From: CAYLZW01 sp964388085
Lineage (GTDB): Bacteria > Myxococcota > UBA727 > CAYLZW01
Reading direction: 5' to 3'
Length of the DNA: 8,547 bases
Assembly: GCA_964388085.1 (NCBI GenBank)
Contig: CAYLZW010000250.1
Span: forward strand, 1-8,547
Each line of letters opens with the position of its first letter. Within the stretch, counting starts at the first letter, position 1. This document shows positions 1 through 8,547 of this stretch, piece after piece. Both the position numbers and the translations under genes were made by a program. The notes below the pieces were generated by a model. It made no database searches. It was not told the DNA's origin and saw only the letters and a list, made by a program, of their open reading frames with translations.

Positions 1-980
1 GAGCTCCGCGAGGGTGTGGTGCGCGAGCGCGCTCTTCGGCCCGATGGTGAACTCGCTGACGCCGTAGCCCTTCTCGAGCGTGAGGCGCTGGCGCAGGTCC
101 ACGTCGGGGAAGAGCACCTCCTCCTCGACCAGCTCGACGATGGCGCCGGCGACGTCGATGCCCGTGGTGGTCTCGATGCCCTCGAGCCCGGGGGAGGAGT
201 TCACCTCCATGACCTGAGGCCCGTCCTGGGACTCGAGCATGTCCACGCCGGCGACGCGCAAACCCATGATCTGTGCCGCGCGAATGGCGGTGCGCTCGTA
301 CTCGGCCGACAGCTCGACCGTCTCGGTGCGGCCGCCGCGATGGACGTTGCTGCGGAACTCGTCCCCCGTCGCCACCCGACGCATGGCGGCCACCACGCGG
401 CCACCGACGACGAACGCGCGAATGTCGCGCCCGCGAGACTCCCTGACGAACTTCTGGATGAGGACGTTCTGCCGCGCGCTCTGCAGCGTCTCGATGATGG
501 CCTGCGCCACCTTGATGCTGTCCGCGAGGATGACGCCGACGCCTTGGGTCCCCTCGAGCAGCTTGATGACGACGGGGGCGCCGCCGAGCCGCTCGATGGC
601 GGGCAGGATTCCGGCCTTGTCCTTCACGAAGATGGTCGCCGGGATGCCGACGTGGTGCCGGCTCAGGACCTGCAGCGAGCGCAGCTTGTCGCGAGAGACG
701 CTGATGGCGTGCGAGGTGTTCAGCGTGAACACGCCCATCTGCTCGAACTGCCGCACCACGGCGGTGCCGTAGAACGTAATCGACGCGCCGATGCGCGGAA
801 TGACGGCGTCGTAATGGCTCAGGTGCTTGGTGCGGTAGTAGAGATCAGGGTCTCCCTCCTCGACGGAGACGGCGAGCTTCAAGGTGTCCAGCACCTTCAC
901 CGAGTGGTCATGCTGGAGGAACGCCTCGCGAACGCGACGGGTGCTGTAGGAGCGGGGCTCGCGAGAGAGGATCAGCACCT

Positions 981-984
<4 letters not shown>
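1..984 (-). CDS. rimK: RimK-type ribosomal protein S6 L-glutamate ligase (C-terminus cut by window edge)
   Basis: This is an ATP-grasp ligase; RimK enzymes add glutamate residues to the C-terminus of ribosomal protein S6 using ATP in the cytoplasm. All 328 visible codons are open and the gene runs off the left edge. Family motifs in order are SRDKLRSLQVL (about 97-107), VIKLLEGTQGVGV (about 139-151), RGRDIRAFVVGG (about 184-195), FRSNVHRGG (about 210-218), GVDML (about 246-250) and MEVNSSPGLEGIETTTGID (about 259-277). The E25x N acidic/Asn metal site of ATP-grasp enzymes is therefore present as MEVN. E. coli RimK is 300 aa and ends soon after the last motif. Here at least 40 more residues follow, including GYGVSEFTIGPKSAL, which faintly recalls an RCK_C/TrkA-C domain (inference). 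The ATG lies in an ATGA overlap with the stop of the permease gene, so translation is probably coupled. Confidence 0.93.
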
Positions 985-2855
<1,871 letters not shown>

Positions 2856-2945
2856 CGCGATCAGCGTGGTGCACCGCTCGAGCGTCCGCAAGCACACGAC
2901 GCCTTTTTCGGCTCGTGGGAGCGGGCGAGAGAGCCTCGCCGGCAG

Positions 2946-4292
2946 CTACTCCGACGGGGTGCGCATGGTGACGAGCTCTTCGGCGGCCGTGGGGTGGATG
3001 CCGATGGTGGCGTCGAGCTGCGCCTTGGTGGCCCCGCACTTGAGCGCCACCGCGAAGCCTTGCAGCATCTCGGCGGCGTCGCTGCCGACGATGTGCACGC
3101 CGAGCACGCGATCGCTGGCGCGGTCCACCACCAGCTTCATGAAGGTCTTCTCGTCTCGCCCCGTGACGGTGTGCTTGAGCGGGCGGAACTCACTCTTGAA
3201 GATGACGACGTCATACTCGGCGCGCGCCTGCTCCTCCGTAAAGCCCACCGTCGCGACGGGCGGCTGCGAGAACACCGCCGTGGGGATGTCCGTGTAGTCG
3301 ACCGGACGCGGGTCGCCGCCGAACAGCCCGCGCGCGACCGCCATGCCCTCGGCCAGCGCCACGGGCGTCAACTGCAGGCGATGGATGACGTCCCCCACGG
3401 CGAAGAGGTTCGGCACGGACGAACGAAAGTACTCGTCGACGATGATGCCGCCCCTCTTGTCCAGCTCGACGCCGTTCTCGACGAGGCCGATGCCTTGCGT
3501 GCGCGGGCTGCGGCCCGTGGCGAAGAGCACGAGGTCCACCTCGAGGGAGCCATCCGGGAAGCGGCAACGCAAGGCGCCGTCGGCCGTCTTCTCGATGGCG
3601 TCCAGCGCGGTGTCGAGGTGCAAGGCGACGCCCTTCTTGACGATCTCACGCGCCACGAACCGGCGCAGCTCGTCGTCGAAGCCGCGCAGGATGCGGTCGC
3701 CGCGATGCAGCACGTGGACATCGACGCCGAAGCCCTTCAAGAGGCCGGCGAATTCGAGCGCGACGTACCCACCGCCCACCACCGCGGCGCGGCGCGGGAG
3801 CTCGTCGAGGAAGAACATCGCGTCCGAGGTGACGCCGTGCTCCTTGCCGGGGATGTCCGGCACCCACGGGCGGCCCCCGACGGCGAACAAGATGTTCTCC
3901 GCCGTCACCTGCTCGCCGCCGACCTCGACGGTGTGGTGGTCGATGAGAACCCCGCGCCCCTCGCGCACGACCACGCCGGCGTTCTCGAGCAGGCGCCGGT
4001 AGACGCCGTTCAAGCGCGCGATCTCCGCGTCCTTGGCGCGCCGCATGACCTGCCAGTCGAAGCGAGGCTCGAGGCCACTCCAACCATAGGCCCGCGCGTC
4101 CTCGATCTCCTCGCGGAAGTGGGCGCCGTAGACGAAGAGCTTCTTCGGCACGCAGCCGACGTTGACGCAGGTGCCGCCGAAGTAGGTGTCCTCGCACAAG
4201 CCGACGCGCGCGCCGAGGCCGGCCGACATGCGCGCGGCGCGAACGCCGCCCGAGCCGCCGCCGATCACGAACAGGTCAAAGTCGTAACGCAC
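2946..4292 (-). CDS. gor: Glutathione-disulfide reductase (FAD, NADPH)
   Basis: A cytoplasmic flavoenzyme that reduces glutathione disulfide to two glutathione molecules with NADPH. The 448-aa length is normal for the family. The FAD-binding loop IGGGSGG is at 10-16. The redox-active disulfide is C42/C47 in GGTCVNVGCVPKK. The NADPH-binding fold begins GGGYVALEFAG (173-183), and HRGDRILRGFD places R197 and R203 as in the two NADP-phosphate-binding arginines of glutathione reductase rather than dihydrolipoamide dehydrogenase. ATGRSPRT (258-265) and AVGDV (298-302) complete the fold, and HPTAAEE (433-439) supplies the catalytic His and Glu of the partner subunit. The start is GTG with AGGAG four bases upstream; the next Met lies inside the FAD domain. 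It begins 21 nt after the selD stop. Its product may provide reducing power for selenite reduction (inference). A related glutathione-like thiol substrate cannot be ruled out. Confidence 0.93.
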   Translation of the reverse strand: MRYDFDLFVIGGGSGGVRAARMSAGLGARVGLCEDTYFGGTCVNVGCVPKKLFVYGAHFREEIEDARAYGWSGLEPRFDWQVMRRAKDAEIARLNGVYRRLLENAGVVVREGRGVLIDHHTVEVGGEQVTAENILFAVGGRPWVPDIPGKEHGVTSDAMFFLDELPRRAAVVGGGYVALEFAGLLKGFGVDVHVLHRGDRILRGFDDELRRFVAREIVKKGVALHLDTALDAIEKTADGALRCRFPDGSLEVDLVLFATGRSPRTQGIGLVENGVELDKRGGIIVDEYFRSSVPNLFAVGDVIHRLQLTPVALAEGMAVARGLFGGDPRPVDYTDIPTAVFSQPPVATVGFTEEQARAEYDVVIFKSEFRPLKHTVTGRDEKTFMKLVVDRASDRVLGVHIVGSDAAEMLQGFAVALKCGATKAQLDATIGIHPTAAEELVTMRTPSE

Positions 4293-4302
4293 GGGTCTCC
4301 TC
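4293..4302 (-). promoter_or_regulatory. Ribosome-binding site fixing the GTG start of glutathione reductase
   Basis: On the minus strand GAGGAGACCC directly precedes the GTG at 4292-4290. The AGGAG core is four bases from the start, which supports GTG even though no ATG is available near the N-terminus. The site lies in the short gap after the selD stop codon. Confidence 0.75.
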
Positions 4303-4313
4303 GGGTCCGGGGC

Positions 4314-5354
4314 CTACGAGCCCTCTACGAGATGGACGCGCCCGCCGTTACCTGGGGCGAGCTCGCCGATGACGACGGCGCCGGGCAGCTCGTCGCAGAG
4401 CGCGCGGGCGCCGCCCTCATCGACGCAGAGCAAGAGGCCGCCGCTCGTCTGCGCGTCGCACAGCAGCGTGAAGGTGACCGGGTCGATGCCCGCCAGTCCA
4501 TCGACGTGCTCGCGCACGTAGCTCTGGTTGCGCACGGAGCCGCCCGGCACGCATCCCGCCGCGACCGCCTCGCGCGCGCCCTCGAGGAGCGGGACGCGCT
4601 CGACGAACACCCGCGCGGAGACGCCGCTGCCGCTCGTGATGTGCCGGAGGTGACCGAGGAGGCCGAAGCCGGTGACGTCGGTGGCGGCGCTGACACCGTG
4701 CTTCACGCCGAGATCCCGCGCCGCCGCGTTCAAGCGCTCCATGCTCTCGATGGCGCGTGCGATGACGTCGTCGCGGGCGCGGCCGGCGCGGATGGACTGA
4801 CCGATGACGCCGGTGCCGATGGCCTTGGTGAGCACCAGGTGTTGCCCGGCGCGCGCGCGCGTGTGCGTCCAGGCCTCGGCGGCGTCCACGGTGCCGATGA
4901 CGGCGAGCCCGCACTTCGGCTCACTGTCGCGCAGCGTGTGGCCCCCGACGACGGCACAGCCGGCCTCGGCGGCCTTCTCGGCCATGCCGCCGAGCACCTC
5001 GCGCAGCACGCCGGTGCCGAGCGACTCGGGGATGCCCGCGAACGAGAGCGCGACCTGCGGCCTGCCTCCCATGGCGTAGACGTCGGAGAGCGCGTTCGCG
5101 GCCGCGATGCGACCGAAGCTGCCCGGCGCGTCGACGATGGGGGTGATGACGTCGAGCGTGAACACGAGGCTCGGCCCTCCGCTCCCGCTATGGAGCAGCG
5201 CCGCGTCGTCGAGCGGGCCCGTCTCCGTCCCCATCCAGGGGTGCGCGAAGGAGGGCAGACCCTTCAGGACCTGGACCAGGTCCTCAGCGGGGAGCTTGCG
5301 GGCTCAACCGCCGCCCTGAACGAGCTCGGTCAGGCGCTTCTTCTCCGTCGACAT
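4314..5354 (-). CDS. selD: Selenide, water dikinase with selenocysteine at the catalytic position (read through TGA)
   Basis: SelD makes selenophosphate from selenide and ATP, the selenium donor for selenocysteine and 2-selenouridine. With the TGA at codon 17 read as selenocysteine (U), the protein is 346 aa, the usual length. The N-terminus is MSTEKKRLTELVQGGG-U-ARKLP; U17 and K20 match the essential Cys17 and Lys20 of E. coli SelD. D68 (FTLD), N87 and D91 (RIAAANALSDVYAMGG) also fall at E. coli numbers, as recalled. GGHT (137-140), DVTGFGLLGH (226-235) and AQTSGGLL (301-308) are family motifs. E. coli Cys19, which is not essential, is Arg here. The ATG at 5354 has AGAGG five bases upstream. 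Without readthrough the longest frame would start at ATG 5234 and lack the active site. A SECIS-like hairpin follows the TGA. SelA, SelB and tRNA-Sec must be encoded elsewhere. It heads the leftward operon. Confidence 0.92.
5266..5284 (-). promoter_or_regulatory. Bacterial SECIS-like hairpin downstream of the selD TGA
   Basis: Nineteen bases form a perfect inverted repeat, AGGACCTG-GTC-CAGGTCCT on the minus strand: an 8-bp stem with a GUC loop (GGUCC if the closing pair opens). It begins 19 bases after the TGA. Bacterial SECIS elements are hairpins within the coding sequence just after UGA with a G and U in the apical loop, bound by SelB. The E. coli fdhF loop contains a similar GGUC. The placement and loop fit; SelB binding is inferred. 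Confidence 0.75.
5304..5306 (-). other. In-frame TGA, probable selenocysteine codon 17 of selD
   Basis: On the minus strand the codon after three Gly codons is TGA, sixteen codons after the ATG. The same frame continues open for 329 codons to a TAG. Protein similarity to SelD extends on both sides of the TGA, and it replaces precisely the catalytic cysteine, which is the recognised pattern of Sec-containing SelD proteins. Confidence 0.88.
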
Positions 5355-5366
5355 ACGTACCTCTTC

Positions 5367-5396
5367 GGCCCGACTTCGATGCAGGCGCATCGGGCC
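5367..5396 (-). promoter_or_regulatory. Bulged stem-loop / inverted repeat in the selD leader
   Basis: On the minus strand GGCCC-GATGC pairs with GCATC-GGGCC around a GCCT loop, with six unpaired bases (GAAGTC) on the 3' side. The inner 6-bp arms (CGATGC/GCATCG, 5377-5392) and outer 7-bp arms (5367-5373 and 5390-5396) are each perfect. It ends two bases before the selD ribosome-binding region. It could be a leader RNA structure controlling selD or a protein operator between the divergent genes. No convincing promoter boxes could be assigned beside it. Confidence 0.45.
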
Positions 5397-5460
5397 GCGC
5401 GCAGCGTAGCAAACGCAGGCTTCGCGGTCGCCAGGTCCGGACACGTCGGCTACCCTGCGC

Positions 5461-5472
5461 GCGGAGCTCCGC
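5461..5472 (+). promoter_or_regulatory. 12-bp palindrome covering the kinase ribosome-binding site
   Basis: GCGGAGCTCCGC is a perfect palindrome lying directly before the TTG start codon. Its GGAG is the only good Shine-Dalgarno match, six bases from the TTG, and supports that start. If folded in RNA as GCGG-AGCT-CCGC, the site would be partly hidden, which together with TTG would keep translation low. It may instead be chance in such GC-rich DNA. Confidence 0.4.
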
Positions 5473-7284
<1,812 letters not shown>

Positions 7285-7288
7285 GCCG

Positions 7289-7858
7289 ATGGAAGTCCGG
7301 GAAGCGTTGCTGTCGAGGAGGACCGTTTACAAGCTCGAGGACCGCGAGGTCCCGGGCGAGGTGCTGCGGCGCGCGCTCGAAGCGGCGCGTTGGGCGCCGA
7401 ACCATCGGCTCACCGAGCCCTGGCGCTTCTTGGAGGTGGGCCCCGAGACGCGGCGCGCGCTCGGACGCGTCGCCGAGCGGCTGGCGCTCGCGAAGGCCGG
7501 CAGCATGCCGCCAGAGGAGCGCGAGCGGCAGGTGAGGCGCGCCGTCGAGAAGGTCACCAAGCTGCCGGCCCTCATCGTCATCGCCTGCGCGCGCTCGCCA
7601 AAGGATCCGATCTGTGAGCGTGAGGACTACGCCGCCGCCGCCTGCGCCGCGCAGAACCTCCAGCTCTCGCTCTGGGCCGATGGCGTCGGCTGCCAATGGA
7701 GCACGGGCGGGATCACGCGCGACGAGGAGAGCTACGCGATCCTCGGCGTCGACAAGGCCGCCTTCGACATCATCGGCTTCTTCAAGATCGGCTTCGCGCG
7801 CGAGGTGCCGAGCGTGCCCCGCCGGCCGCTCGACGAGGTCACCCGCACCCTGCCCTAG
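7289..7858 (+). CDS. Nitroreductase-family FMN oxidoreductase (YdjA-like)
   Basis: A 189-aa single-domain flavoprotein; this family reduces nitro-aromatics, quinones or related substrates with NAD(P)H, and the true substrate here is unknown. Visible family features are SRRTVYKL (9-16), whose arginines bind FMN phosphate, APNHRLTEPWRF (36-47, nearly the YdjA motif), the aromatic-poor helix DYAAAACAAQNLQLSLWADGVG (split here across about 113-134), CQWSTGG (135-141) and FFKIGFAREVP (164-174). The length fits the small YdjA-type subgroup, which works as a dimer. The ATG comes four bases after the kinase stop, and its Shine-Dalgarno GAGGTGA overlaps the end of the kinase gene, so the two are probably translated together. 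A functional link with the kinase is not otherwise indicated. Confidence 0.9.
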   Translation: MEVREALLSRRTVYKLEDREVPGEVLRRALEAARWAPNHRLTEPWRFLEVGPETRRALGRVAERLALAKAGSMPPEERERQVRRAVEKVTKLPALIVIACARSPKDPICEREDYAAAACAAQNLQLSLWADGVGCQWSTGGITRDEESYAILGVDKAAFDIIGFFKIGFAREVPSVPRRPLDEVTRTLP

Positions 7859-7887
7859 GTCCGCCGAACGACGGTGGCGACGCGGCC

Positions 7888-7915
7888 GGAAGTCCGGTTA
7901 TGGTGCCGGACTCCC
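7888..7915 (+). promoter_or_regulatory. Inverted repeat directly before the cytochrome b-like gene
   Basis: AGTCCGG (7891-7897) and CCGGACT (7906-7912) are perfect 7-bp arms around eight bases, TTATGGTG. Allowing one A-C mismatch the stem extends to nine of ten pairs and ends at the base before the ATG at 7916. The loop contains TATGGT, a possible -10 box, without a matching -35. It may be an operator over a promoter or an RNA hairpin hiding the start. There is no T-tract, so it is not a standard terminator of the nitroreductase gene. Confidence 0.45.
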
Positions 7916-8368
7916 ATGGCCACCCTCGCCACCCTTCGAGAGCAGCGCGCGCGGCAGTCGCTCATCGCGCTGGCGGTGCTCGCCGGCATCGCGACCGTGA
8001 CGGCGACCGGCTTGTACTCCTATCCGGCGACGCTCGCGTCCGTGCGCGGCCCCCTGGTGCTGGTGCACGACGTCAGCGGCGACGCTGCCATCGTCATGAG
8101 CGGCCTCTATCTGTACCTGCACCTGTCGCGCACCTGGCGCATGAAGAAGCAGCGCCTCTCGCGCTACTCCGGCATCGTCCTCGTCGCCATCTGGTGCGTC
8201 ACGGCGCTCACGGGCGTGTACGGGCAGCTCTTCGTCCTCGAACAAGGCACGCTCGCCTGGCAGCTCCACGCCGTCACCAGCGTCGCCATCATCGTGCTCG
8301 CGTGCTTTCACGGCGCCTGGGCGTTCCGTCCCCGCCGGCGGCCGGCGAACGGCGCGTCGCCATCCTGA
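7916..8368 (+). CDS. Four-helix membrane protein, probable cytochrome b-like haem protein
   Basis: A 150-aa protein with four predicted membrane helices at about 16-34, 50-70, 84-103 and 115-136 and a basic C-terminal tail. Histidines H51 (VHDVSG) and H69 (YLHLS) sit at the two ends of helix 2, and H118 (LHAVTS) and H132 (FHGAW) in helix 4. Paired histidines in two facing helices are how cytochrome b561 and DUF4405-type proteins hold two b haems, so electron transfer in the inner membrane is the likely role (inference; there is no CxxCH). The ATG is preferred because it lies shortly before helix 1 and has GGA five bases upstream. A GTG at 7874 would add 14 residues and place the inverted repeat inside the gene. 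A strong ribosome-binding site for the next gene overlaps the stop, so the two likely work together. Confidence 0.6.
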   Translation: MATLATLREQRARQSLIALAVLAGIATVTATGLYSYPATLASVRGPLVLVHDVSGDAAIVMSGLYLYLHLSRTWRMKKQRLSRYSGIVLVAIWCVTALTGVYGQLFVLEQGTLAWQLHAVTSVAIIVLACFHGAWAFRPRRRPANGASPS

Positions 8369-8377
8369 GGAGGCTTC

Positions 8378-8547
8378 ATGGAGGCGGTCCCCGCGTTCTC
8401 GATCTTCAGCGCCATCAGCGAGGTGTTCGTCACCATCGCCGTGCTCTACGCCGTCATCGGCAACCTGAAGGGCCGTGCGCTCAACTGGAAGCTGCTCGGC
8501 GCCGTGCTCGTCTTCGAGCTGTGCGTGAACGTCGTCTACATGGCCGG
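8378..8547 (+). CDS. Small membrane protein, function unknown (C-terminus cut by window edge)
   Basis: The frame begins with ATG preceded by GAGGAGG four bases upstream, one of the best ribosome-binding sites in the window; that site overlaps the stop of the previous gene. The 56 visible codons are open. They encode two hydrophobic segments (about residues 6-28 and 38-56) separated by a short basic loop, NLKGRALNWK, which should face the cytoplasm. I do not recognise the family. The tight spacing (9 nt) suggests a partner subunit or accessory protein for the cytochrome b-like protein. Confidence 0.75.
   Translation, partial: MEAVPAFSIFSAISEVFVTIAVLYAVIGNLKGRALNWKLLGAVLVFELCVNVVYMA

Noticed and set aside
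2856..2897. Upstream GTG start for the permease at 2897
   Set aside because: It adds a polar 14-residue leader without a good ribosome-binding site; the ATG at 2855 directly precedes the first membrane segment. Not fully excluded.
2924..2940. Small hairpin (GGCGAG/CTCGCC) after the glutathione reductase stop as a terminator
   Set aside because: Only six pairs and no T-tract after it on the minus strand; the genes on either side look like one operon.
4314..5234. A 306-aa SelD starting at ATG 5234
   Set aside because: It would lack the catalytic residue and Lys20, has no good ribosome-binding site, and the upstream frame continues SelD homology through the TGA to a well-placed ATG at 5354.
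4314..5354. selD as a pseudogene broken by a nonsense mutation
   Set aside because: The TGA is exactly at the catalytic cysteine, the rest of the frame is intact with all motifs, and a SECIS-like hairpin follows; a random stop would not be expected there.
5428..5456. Sigma-70-like promoter for the kinase (TACCCT at 5451 as a -10 box)
   Set aside because: No acceptable -35 box at the right spacing; promoters in such GC-rich DNA cannot be called by eye with confidence.

Overview
This window of about 8.5 kb is very GC-rich, densely coding bacterial DNA. It holds eight protein genes in two divergent blocks that meet at about 5355-5472. No RNA gene, insertion sequence, phage gene or CRISPR array is visible, and no gene-free stretch exceeds about 120 bases. 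A membrane-anchored PknB-type Ser/Thr kinase with an HRDVSPQN catalytic loop, the GC content and a RimK-type ligase suggest a myxobacterium or relative (Myxococcota/Polyangia). This placement is inference from gene style; there is no phylogenetic marker to prove it.

Leftward block (minus strand, read from 5354 down to 1). The order is selD (selenide, water dikinase), then a glutathione-disulfide reductase, then a large membrane protein joining a divergent ZIP-like half to a COG0701 permease half with a (Glu-His)9 tail, then rimK (ribosomal protein S6 glutamate ligase, cut by the left edge). The genes are close (21 nt, 90 nt, and a 4-nt ATGA overlap), so they probably form one operon.

The most notable point is that selD appears to be a selenoprotein gene. 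Its frame contains an in-frame TGA at codon 17, exactly where the catalytic Cys17 of E. coli SelD lies. Lys20, Asp68, Asn87 and Asp91 fall at the same residue numbers as in E. coli. An 8-bp hairpin with a GUC loop follows the TGA at the distance expected of a bacterial SECIS element. An ordinary ORF call would start at an internal ATG (5234) and lose the active site. SelD makes selenophosphate. The adjacent glutathione reductase could supply the reducing power that turns selenite into selenide, so these two genes make a plausible selenium-activation unit. The permease probably handles a transition metal.

Rightward block (plus strand, 5473-8547). A 603-aa transmembrane Ser/Thr kinase starts at TTG. 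Four bases after it comes a small nitroreductase. A 57-nt gap carrying a strong inverted repeat then leads to a four-helix membrane protein with histidines placed like those of a di-haem cytochrome b. Nine nucleotides later a further small membrane protein begins and is cut by the right edge.

The 118-nt divergent intergenic region contains a stem-loop in the presumed selD leader and a 12-bp palindrome that covers the kinase ribosome-binding site.
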